A stretch of 64,000 bases of DNA from Hydractinia symbiolongicarpus (lineage: Eukaryota; Cnidaria; Hydrozoa; Anthoathecata; Hydractiniidae). A program made the translations under genes and the position numbers. This document shows, in pieces, positions 46,601 through 56,100 of the stretch (positions are counted from its first letter, which is position 1; every line of letters begins with the position of its first letter). The DNA is taken from positions 27,243,851 to 27,307,850 of the forward strand of contig NC_079877.1 of NCBI RefSeq assembly GCF_029227915.1, read 5' to 3'. The notes beneath the pieces were generated by a model. The model saw only the letters and a program-made list of their open reading frames with translations. It was not told the origin of the DNA and searched no databases.

Positions 46601-49362
46601 ATCATAGCTTGACATTCCATTTGTCATTTTTAATTAGGAGACAATTTCTTCTATCACTTGACTTCGTTGCTATGCTCTGCATAAAAGAGCATGCCAAGGC
46701 TAGCTGGACGCCACCAATTGTTTTAATTAGCCGCCACAAGTAAATTAAAAAAAGGAAATATGTATTTTATTGTTGAGGGGAAAGTGTTATACATTTTTTT
46801 TAGCGATATAAAATATAAATGGATATTATAAAAATGGATATGAAGTTGAAAGAGAAAAAAATCGTATTTAAACATTTTTAAAAGTACAACACGTTGGGGA
46901 CTGGCTTCTTCGGGGTTTAATGAGATGGTAAAACTTTAGCTTATTTTCGAAAAGCAAATAAAAAACCTTTTTATGTGGGAATTTAAGTTTGCATTAACAT
47001 GAGATGTAAATTCGAGAAATTGGCGAAATTTTTTTGCTGCGAATTAATAGGTGGTAGATGTTGCACCTTACTTCTGTCTGGTTATGATACAAACATATCA
47101 GAACAAGAAAAACATATTTATTGTACGAGGCTGCAGAGCGATAAATGGTTTATTATTAGCTACAAATCTTATTCCAAAATAAAACGATACACGAAATAAA
47201 TCTTTCGGAGGCGGGAATAATTGACACATTATTTTGATAAACATTCGAGTAAGTAAAAAAACAAAGGAACAAACAATAAAAGTTAATGAACCGTATTACA
47301 TAATAAGTTAAGTTAGTGTAGGTTGTTTCTTTTAAAAATTCAGTTTTATAAAACCCGAATATTTTTATAGAGATGTTTTAATAGCTGTCGTCGTAGAAAA
47401 TCATTAACAATACAATCACCAATAGAAATTTGACTAACTACCCAAACTCCTGAAAATTTAAGTGCGATCTGATTTTCATGTGTAAGATACAAGATATTAG
47501 ATCTCAATCACGTTGGAGATAATGTTAGTGCTAATGATAACTGACAATGAAGTAAATTAAGAATGCTGACTTTTTTTTTATAATCTTATAATTTTAACCG
47601 TTGCTGTTGCCGCTTAGTGACAATTTAAAAAGTCATTCAGACTTAAAATCCACGCAAACTTTATCTCGCAAGTGTCTTTTCGAATGGGAAAAAACTAATA
47701 TCTACTACGCTTGCAGGTATGAGCACTTAGGGTAATGATAGTTGAAGAGGTTTCAAATCATTCAAATTTGTAATTTATTGGTTATCGAAACTAGGTTAAA
47801 TTGTTTTAACTTTCTTGTACCCTCAGACTACTGACGCGACTATAGTTTTTGTGAGTTTGGCCATAGTACACCATAGGTTATATCAAGCCTGAACAAAAGT
47901 TATATAGGACTCCCATCTTGTGTTAAAACTTAAAATATTCACAAGACATGCTTTTGTACTTTAGACTTCTGAGATCAACCAAGACTGCATTGAACGATTT
48001 AAAAGATTACTGGGTTCTCTTGCCAAAGAAACTGTGTGACATGGGTATCTCCACAGAAACCAACCAAAATTGCTGGAATGGAGAAAACACTACTGGGTAT
48101 TTTTTTATTTATATTAATAATTTTAATAATTTTATGATCTTGGGACCAACCTATTTTACGTTAAGGGGGGAGAAAACTATTGTGTAGCAATAGTAAGCTG
48201 AAACAATTCTCATCGACGTGACAATAGTAAGAGGTTGACAAATTTCTGTACATAAAAACGCATGTAAAAAATTATTAAACATACACATTCCAAAGTTATT
48301 TCGAGTACGTCCACGTAAATTGTTCCTTCTTCCAAATCCTTATGGTTTAAATACACCATAATAGTTTTCAATGTACGCTAGTATTGCCACATTTCACACA
48401 TTTTGCCGCTGTGTCATTACGTTGCATGTTTTTTTTTTTTACTGTTTCTTTATTTACAAAACCCATTTTCGCAGTAATTAGGCAGTTTATGCAAAAATTG
48501 ATTCTGTTTATTTCGTTTTTTTTAACATTATGCGTCCCGCACATCAACTTAAACGGTTTTTAAGAGTCAATACTATAGGCCGTACATAAAATTCTATCTT
48601 TGTGTACTATAGGGCGTACATAAAATTCCCTATTTTTGTACTTTAATCCAACAAACATCAAAAAATAATGTACGTATGTAAATATAGATGTGTACAAGGG
48701 AAAAATGATTTATCAACTCTTATCTAGTAGCAGAACTTTTGCTAGGTCGCCTGACACCACCACATTTCATCGGGAACGTTTCTTCTTTCCCTGTTGTCCT
48801 GAACGATCTTTTATTGTGGTTTAGATATAATATTACCGTGGTCGGAAACTCTGTGCATGATTTGTTTTCTAATAATCCTGAAATGAAGTTGAGCACGAAT
48901 GAAGCTAATATTGTCATTGTCAACCAAGCAGCTAAATTACAAGACATTATAACCCGGATCAAAGATGTAACCGGCGTGGAACCAATATGCCTCAACAATG
49001 ATGACTGTAATCCATGTCAAGGGGATGAGTGCGACAACTGTGTGGGTAGTGGTAGCGAATGTGGTAGTGGTAGTGGTAGTGGTATGACCACACCCGGACC
49101 TGGAGAAGGAAGCGGAAGTGGTGAAGAAGTGAGCACAACTGCAACAACAACCAAAACAACTGATGATAAGTGTATAAACAGTGTTGATGGGGAATGTCGT
49201 CGTGATTTAACTGAGAAGCCAGACTTGGACTCCAACGGCGTTATTACATTTGTCAAGCCCGTAGGTCAACAGAATTTACAAGTTGATGCTGGGAATAACA
49301 GTCCAGTGCTCGGAAGCAATCTATTTTTGATCGTATGCAGTGTAATTTTGTTGTTATTATAA
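40690..49362 (+). CDS. Glypican, GPI-anchored heparan sulfate proteoglycan core protein
   Basis: Six exons: 40690-40870, 42036-42194, 43484-44175, 44309-44541, 47965-48096, 48825-49362 (TAA). Phases match at every junction and the total is 1935 nt, 644 residues. A signal peptide (MKFATFILSFVLAASYTYS) starts it. Family landmarks in order: CDTARRTY, CGKSRTCC, MFIKTYG, KPFGDMQRK, MKMTQCSICSG, KPCSSYCVNVLKGC, KLEGPF, the V-E-E-R-C at 345-349, NCWNGENTTG and NNPEM. A furin-type site RDRR|S (362-366) lies just after that Cys, where many glypicans are processed. An SG-rich, acid-flanked cluster (540-567) supplies heparan sulfate attachment sites. The hydrophobic C-terminus (626-644) fits a GPI signal. 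Sequence resembles the GPC1/2/4/6 (Dally-like) group more than GPC3/5. Glypicans modulate Wnt, Hedgehog, FGF and BMP signalling. Confidence 0.92.
41100..42030. other. Glypican intron 1, no other feature
   Basis: AT-rich intron between 40871 and 42035. Several short frames are present but none has domain or splice support. Confidence 0.5.
43008..43280. repeat. Local direct duplication in glypican intron 2
   Basis: 43010-43095 (GGTGCTTTTGATAGCATATG, then GCTTATTAACTAAACATTTA and TTTTAGAGTTT) is repeated at 43187-43280 with few changes. The spacer block GATATGACAACTTAGCGTTG with CTGCTACAA (43108-43160) also recurs at about 42575-42630. This indicates nested tandem duplication inside the intron. 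Confidence 0.75.
44542..47964. other. Glypican intron 4 (3.4 kb)
   Basis: Contains no supported gene. Its 3' part carries the dispersed repeat at 47095-47500; the rest is AT-rich. Confidence 0.5.
47095..47500. repeat. Dispersed repeat copy B (related to 13925-14545)
   Basis: Same ordered blocks as copy A: TATTGTACGAGG, ACGATACACGAAATAAATCT, GGAGGCGGGAATAATTGACA, AAAAACAAAGGAACAAACAA, TAGCTGTCGTCG, ACTCCTGAAAATTTA. It is shorter, having several internal deletions relative to copy A. Confidence 0.65.
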
Positions 49363-49371
49363 AAACATCAG

Positions 49372-51341
49372 ACAAAACTCAACAATATGTCGAGAAAAAA
49401 ATGAAAGCAAGACAGTGGTAGCCACTGACGAGTTTTTGCGTCGCAGATTGAACTACAACCGTAAAAACGAAGAAACAGCTGCTCAAAAGACATCTGATCC
49501 CGAGATTGGAATAGTTCACATAGATAGATGTGTAGTTTGGACAAGTTTATGGTAATAATTCCTATGTTGTACAGTAAGAAAAAAAGTTGCTAGGGGCGAT
49601 TCACCTGATCATGTTTTTATACAGACATTCACACATGCATAATCCAAATATTTACATTACCTGAAGAATTTTACAATTTTTAGTTACCTTATTTGCTGCT
49701 TTTGGCATGAGTTCTAAACTTTATTGTTGAATAACGTATCAGTATATTAAAATCTCATGCTAACTTAAAAGCAAAAAAATCTGGAACAAGCACTTGCCAC
49801 CGGAGACTTTTTGTGTTCGTTTATTTTGTCGGCTTTGTTTTGTAATATAAATCTATATTTTTTATTGTAGTTTCCTAGCTTGACTTTTTTTATCTTCAGT
49901 CAAAAACTTTTCATCTTAAGTGCTGGTAGTTGTGTTTGAAGGCGTATTATATGGATGTTTTTCAACTTTCATTTTTTTTTTTGAATAACATGACTATTCT
50001 GTACCAAGAACCCTGTCTAAAATATACTTTTATACTTTCCCAATATTTTGAGAGTAGAAGTTGAAAGTGCCTGTAATCACGTATCAATCAATCATTCAAT
50101 CAATCAATCAATCAATCAATAATTAGTCCATCATTCATTCAACATTGCCTAACATAAATTGCGTTGCTTTCTGGTAATCTAGACTGTTCATTGTGCAAAA
50201 TTTCCTCCACTAAGGGTCAATCATGATGGCTATTTAGGTAGCCAAGTATCATTGCCACTAGAAACAATTTAGCTTCCAACAGGCATGATACGATGTGTGC
50301 ACGTAATTTTTTATGTGCTTTTTCTTGTAAATCAACGTAATTATAGCTTTTTTAAGTTATTCCTACTTTTTATATAATTTGTCCATTTTATATATAAATA
50401 TAAAGCTTCTGTATATTTCTTTCTTCCAAACTCGTAACATCTTGTGGCAGTGGATGCAAAGTATGCACATCAGCGTGACGCTTCATTTTGTAGTGCTGTA
50501 AAAGGGGAGGATATTGCACGCCATTTAATATTTGGGTGTAAAGCAAGGCGTTTTTTATGTTTATTACAAATGGTGATTTGTTTCGTCCATAAGAATAAAT
50601 CACCAAGATTATACACACAAATATCTATCAAGAATTTATTCCAATGAATTGAATCTTTCGTCCGCTTTGTTATCCGTTCGTTTCTCTGTTTGTATCATAG
50701 CTACTTTTAATATTGTGTTTTTACGTGAAGAAATTTATTTCTGTATAATGTTATTTTGTTAATGGAATATATAGACTAGAAAAAAAGTTACATATTGTAA
50801 AATGTGTTAACCATTTTTGCATGTTTCAAGGTTTTCTTTAACAGGGTGACCGCTACTCCTTGCTACTCCAATTGTATATAATCTGGAAAGTTAACGGTGT
50901 TTTGTCCTTTCCTTTCTGTTTTTCCTAAGGTTCATTTTTCAGCTCCAATAATGTTTTACAATTGACTCTTCCATTTCATTCTATTGTCCATTCCTTATTT
51001 CATTCCTTTTTTATTGTTTAAATTTAAAATACTAATACAAATATAAAACAATTCAATAAAAACCATAATTTGTAGTACGCAAAGTGCGTGTTATATTGTC
51101 AAGAAACTTAATACTTTGGAAGAGTTTGGTCGTGATGCTTATCAGCAAAAACCTGGTAAATTTATATAAGTTTACTTTTCCAATTTTTTTAATTTTAGAT
51201 ATTAAAAATATAGTCTCTCGGCCTCATGTTTCTTAAAATCGTGTCTCTCATTTCAAAAATTTATATTTATCAAATATAGATACGATAATTAAGAAAGAAA
51301 CTTTAGAAATGTTAAGGAAAAGAAGAGAAAAAAAATGTTAG
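49372..51341 (+). CDS. Candidate small three-exon gene directly downstream of glypican (one-base frame disruption)
   Basis: Three short open segments with AG/GT borders and matching phases: about 49372-49551, 51076-51155 and 51280-51341 (TAG 51339-51341). Junctions are phase 2 (TG|T) and phase 1 (G|AT). Exon A reads VVATDEFLRRRLNYNRKNEE and EIGIVHIDRCVVW; exon B reads ACYIVKKLNTLEEFGRDAYQ; exon C reads DTIIKKETLEMLRKRREKKC then stop. Exon A has no in-frame ATG. The ATG at 49387 would enter this frame, starting MSRKK, only if the A7 run at 49395-49401 had one more A. So either there is a one-base assembly error or polymorphism, or a decayed gene, or a distant first exon. The predicted product is about 100 residues, basic at its C-terminus, without signal peptide or membrane segment. 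I do not recognise the family. Confidence 0.45.
50082..50125. repeat. AATC tetranucleotide microsatellite
   Basis: Run of ATCA/CAAT units with one or two interruptions, in the long intron between the first two candidate exons of the small gene 3' of glypican. Confidence 0.85.
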
Positions 51342-51920
51342 GTTACAATCAAGCGAGACCTTTTCGTTATGAAACGTTGTTGCATCATTTATATTCAAAT
51401 ACCTGTATACGTCTGTTTGTTACGAGAATGGTAACTTCAGTAGCAAGACAAAATGCGGTAAATAAAGGACAGGCCACAAAGTTAAAAAACAATAATGGAA
51501 AATAAACGAAAAATTTCAATCAAAGTCATTGCAAAGAAAAGTAGCTACACTCACACAGGAGCTTTCTGGCAAGAAGACAGACTATGACAAATATGACAAA
51601 AAGGTATTGAGCGTTAAAGGTCTGATAACAAGACTGACATAAAAAAATGTGAAAACGTTATCAGTTTAACCCCTTCTAGTTGCAAAAAGTAAGCAACTAA
51701 AAAATGAATTTCTTGTATGAAAACATATTTGCTTTCCCACCACGACGTTGATCGATGCAGCGTTCGATCGCTTCCTACCTTCTGACGATTGCTCAACATT
51801 GTGGAAACACGCATTAGCTTCACAGCTAGTCAATGAAAAAATAATATCAACTAGTTAAAGTTAACAGGTAACGAGATTGTAGCTTTATTTAGCACAAAAA
51901 ATATGTAAGGTAAGTAAATA

Positions 51921-52035
51921 CAACTTCGTCCCTACCGCCTGTTGCCCCTTTTTTATGTCCGTACTGCAAAACGAACATGTTCGTATTGCCGTCCCATTGT
52001 CAGTAATGATACAAGATGCCCTGGACACGAGGTTG
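51921..52035. mobile_element. CAACCTCGT-family MITE copy
   Basis: Left end CAACTTCGTCCCTACCGCCT; right end CCCTGGACACGAGGTTG, its imperfect inverse. The central CGAACATGTTCG is a 12-bp palindrome. Confidence 0.6.
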
Positions 52036-52271
52036 AATATATAAGATAAGCTAATGGATTTACACCTTTTTCTTATAAAACCAGTAAAATCTGGCGCTAG
52101 GCCAATCTTTTTTAATTTTTCGAGACTTTATCGGCCTGGTTTATTTCGTTCATACGTTCATTGCGTGTTTATGAAAAACAGGTGTTTTGTTGCTATGGAG
52201 CTCCAAAATTGTGTTCATAAAAAATAAAGCTAGAGAGAAAAGAAACGACTGCGAGAAAGAGGAGGTGTCTT

Positions 52272-52354
52272 CAACCTCGTTTCCAGGGCTCTTTCTGACA
52301 CTTTTGGACGACCGAGATTCACAGAAGGAGAAAAAGAGCCCTTGAAACGAGGTT
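52272..52354. mobile_element. CAACCTCGT-family MITE copy, well-preserved termini
   Basis: Left end CAACCTCGTTTCCAGGGCTC and right end AGAGCCCTTGAAACGAGGTT, then G, are near-perfect inverses (one base differs). Only ~45 bases separate the arms. Confidence 0.75.
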
Positions 52355-52781
52355 GGGGGTGTCATGACTTTATGATTGCCCTTATATTATGTATAATTCA
52401 GACTCCGGGAGTTCTTGATTAATGTTAATTCAACAGCAACGACCTGAGCCTAAAAGCTGTTCTTATTTTGTTCTCATTTTTCGGAATAACCTGAAGCTTC
52501 TGTCCTTATAAAATTATTCGCGTAAGAAAAGCTAGTTAAGAGTGCCGCTTACGTTTGATTGCTATTTCGGCCCAAAAAGCTCACGAGTGTTTCTCTGAGC
52601 CTGTGAACACTTTGTCAATCAAAATTAGTTTTTTTAAAATTAGTAATTGAGACTACCCGCCCTACTGGTGGTGATACTGATACAGCTTCTCCGCTATTTT
52701 AATTTTAAAACGAACAGCTTTCTCCTACTCGCTGCCTTGCCAAAATGTTTTGTATGACGCAATAATTATGTGACATTGCGC

Positions 52782-52860
52782 GACCAGCCTTCTCCAGGAC
52801 CATGTTTGTATCGCTGTCCCGGGGTCAGAAAAGATACAAGATGCTCTGGGGACGAGGTTG
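52782..52860. mobile_element. CAACCTCGT-family MITE copy (left end diverged)
   Basis: Right end GCTCTGGGGACGAGGTTG is intact; the left end has changed to CGACCAGCCTTCTCCAGGAC. The interior GTCAGAAAAGATACAAGATG matches 37949-37967 and 52000-52018. Confidence 0.6.
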
Positions 52861-52915
52861 GGGAACCTATTCTAATTGGAAAAATGTCCGATAGAGCCAT
52901 TTCTTCAGGAGGCGG

Positions 52916-52983
52916 CGAATTTGGTAGAATATTGTATGTAGGGGCGGACAATTGTCCGCCCCTGCAATATTCTACCAAATTCG
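52916..52983. repeat. 68-bp near-perfect palindrome (hairpin)
   Basis: Outer arms CGAATTTGGTAGAATATTG (52916-52934) and its exact inverse (52965-52983) flank a 22-bp perfect palindrome centred on AATT with GGGGCGGAC arms (52941-52962). The only asymmetry is TATGTA on one side and TG on the other. It ends 45 bases before the candidate SUCLA2 start codon, so it may be in that 5' UTR or promoter. Confidence 0.95.
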
Positions 52984-53028
52984 TGCATCGCTACCACGAA
53001 CCCATGTCCGTTGGCTGAATGTCTCAAG

Positions 53029-53118
53029 ATGGCGGCTGCAAGGTTGGGACGATCCTTGGGCAACTGTTTATGTTCTGGAAGAAGTATTTCAGCAACAACC
53101 ATTTCTAAAGCAGTTAGG
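53029..53118 (+). CDS. SUCLA2: Candidate SUCLA2 exon 1, mitochondrial presequence
   Basis: ATG in the context AAGATGGCGGC opens 30 codons ([20 protein letters not shown]...) ending in AGG|GTAGGT, phase 0. The peptide has five Arg/Lys, many Ser/Thr/Ala and no acidic residue, typical of a matrix-targeting sequence. The next clear exon (60232) starts in phase 0 and itself begins with non-acidic sequence before the conserved LSVHEY. It could instead belong to another mitochondrial protein gene. Confidence 0.5.
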
Positions 53119-56100
53119 GTAGGTGCACTGTAGTTAATCATTCCATCTGCTATATTTTGCGTTATTGCTAGCTTCTTCTACTGTAATCAAATAACTAACT
53201 GTTAAGGCTTACCTCACTTCAAAAATGTTTATCTTATTCTTCTTCTGTTTATACTATGTTGAGAATTTGTATTTTAACATTTATTAAGTAAAAATCAAAA
53301 TAATAAAGCTAATATAAAGCCACATTTTCTTGTGTTTACAGCATGCTTCCCTCTCGAAAACCGCCATTTTGTGATACGCGCGTTTTTTCAAATGTCGCCC
53401 ACCATGTTTATGTTACAAGGTGTTGTATTGTGGGAATGTTCCGAGCGAGTTCGGGCGTGTTCGGAAAAGTGCGTGCGGTTTCGGCGGCCAACCGTCAATT
53501 TAATTCAAAAATTTGCCCGAACTCACTCTTATATATGCAGGCGTTTCCGGCTTATCAGCACCCTCTTCCCAGTTTTGAGGTCATCTCCCGGATGACGAAA
53601 AAATGCCCCCTAAACAGAGTAAATTATTGCAACCAAGATTAATTTTGGACTAAACTATAGAATACCCTCGTAAAAAATTAAGACTATAAAAGTCTGCAAA
53701 GCAGCAACGCAATAATAAAAAAATAAACTAACAAATATAGCAGCAGCAACCCACGCAGCTACGGAAGTTCACTATTTCTAGATTAGCACACAGTTGGACA
53801 GTTAAACTAAAGTAAAATATCAACAAACATACCAAGTTGGTTTGTTACACTAAACATTTCGCAATATAACGACTTTGCTTTCATGATTCTATAGTTTAGC
53901 CTCACAGTGTATACATTCCTAATGATAAATTTTTCGTTCTTTAAATAGTTTCCTTATTTAATTAATATTTTTAGTTATTAGAAAACATTTATATAATGTT
54001 ATATAATGTTTTTTTAAACTGGTTTAATTTTAAAAATGAAGCTTTTGCTCCGATCCCTCTTACTATCTAAAACCATTTCAGATATTTTTCTGAGTAGCTG
54101 CATTGCTGCGTAGCTGAGTTGCTGCGTAGCTGAGTTGCTGCGTAGCTAAGTTGCTGCGTAGTTGAGTATCCACGTTGCTGTATTGCTGAGTAGCTGTGTT
54201 GCTGAGTAGCTGAGCATCTACGTTGCTGTATTGCTGAGTAGATGCGTTGTTGAGTTACATAGTTTTAATTTTTTTATGGGGGGTATTCTATAGTTGCTCC
54301 TAATTTTGTTAATAATTAAAAAATGTGTTTTTGTGCTATGCCTTTTTGCAATAAGAATAATAGAAGTAGCGCTGAAATGCATTCCTTTGCCAGTCTTCCA
54401 ACAGGCAAGAAACAATGAGCTATGTGTACTCATTTAACAGAGTCGATACCCTTTCAAAGTCTAGTTTTGATCACTAGAATGTTTGATCAATTTTGGCAAA
54501 AAAGGCTTTGGCAATTCTTGTCTTTTGCACTAGGCCATGTGCAAATTCTGGTATAGGTGCTCACTCTTCTACAGAGTGCCTAAGACTTTTCAATCATTGT
54601 GGTACACTGCAGGTATTTGTGGGATTTTATTTTGTCCTACGCGCGTTGTTGTTTCTTCTTTCTTTTTCTTTTTTTCTTTCTTTCTTTTAATAATCTGTTT
54701 TAATTTATTTTTTGTGTCACGTTTCATTCTCATATCAAAGAACACTATAGGCCCTTGGAATCGAGGTTGCTTGAATTGTTATTATAATGAGCCCAGGGTT
54801 GTGTTTTAGCTTGCACCCGTCCTCTCTATGTTAACTTTTGCATGGTCGTGATTGTTAACGCTGCTAATAGTCTAGCCATAGAGTGAAGTTTTCTACTAAT
54901 TTAAGTTAAAATCACTTTCCGAGTCTAACTCTTTTAACCAACAAAAACTCTTAGGGGCCGCGGCACGGCATTTAATGGGGGTATAGGGGGTAAGAGGGTA
55001 AAATTTCGCCTACCATGGTTTGCTCTGATAACTCTAAATAGCTTCTTTTTTACTTTAAAATATACTTCCTGGCGCAGCGACCCATCTCTGTGGGCATTTC
55101 TGTAAGTCTCTACACAAGTCGGAAAGAGCCAATCTCGTTCTCAGGGCATCGGAATAGCGAAAAAGCCACTGTTCACTACTAAGCTATTGCTTTTACTTCC
55201 ATTCTTATCCTCATAACAGCTTTCACAGCTGCAGTCTGATTCACTGCCAGATTTTGTAGACTTTTACTGGCCGAAACTTCGAAACTAAGAAAAGGGAAGT
55301 AAAAAACAAGTGTTTACTTATCTTCAGTATATTCATGTTACAAACTCATCCTCAACACCAGTTACAAACGTTAAAAAACAAAACAACAATCGGACACAAT
55401 AAGGAGACTGGTACAAAGAATCTTCTCCAGCTAATATTTTACAACTTTAACGACGAATATCTTGCGAAAAAATCAAAATAAGTATAAAATAATTTTTTTT
55501 TCGTAAATTAGTACAATGTTATGAGTTGATTTCGATTACGTTTTTTAAAGTAGAAGGTACAGCTTTAAGCACAGGGGTCTTTTACTTTTAAAAATTAGGA
55601 TTGCAAAAAAAAAGATGTGTAAGACATGGCATGTTCAAAATCTAAGCTGGCAAGAACATTCACATGCCTAAGTTTTCATATATTTTATGTAAATTTTTGG
55701 CTAAGCTCTTACTTCTGCAATCTTGTACCACATATCGTCTTTTTTTATTGCATAATTATCTCACACAAATGGCTTTAAGCGATAATCTGGCAAATTTGAA
55801 ACCTTGAACATCAATGTCACATAACCATGATAAATCATTAAGCGCAATGGAGTCTACGCGTGCTATTGACATATATATTCGTTCTGTTATTATACAATTT
55901 ATAAGGAATATTTAGGGATGTGATTAAGTCTAATCCTTCGAGGAGCATAGTATTACACCAATTAAACTGGAATGTGTTGGTCATGTCCAGAAACACCTTG
56001 GAACACGTTTACGCAACCTTGTGAAATCTCACAAGGGTGTACTAAAACTCCTTTATCAGGTAAAGATAGATGAGCATATTTTACATGGCTGCCTCACAAA

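Larger units (their letters stand above)
51342..52915. other. Intergenic region with clustered MITE copies
   Basis: No gene supported. Three CAACCTCGT-type elements (51921, 52272, 52782) lie within one kilobase. Confidence 0.5.

Noticed and set aside
48739-48824. Upstream part of the last glypican frame
   Set aside because: Intron sequence; splice at 48824/48825 restores the conserved segment after NTTG in the right phase.
53332-53642. Two overlapping CpG-rich frames
   Set aside because: No recognisable domain; noted only as a CpG-rich patch.
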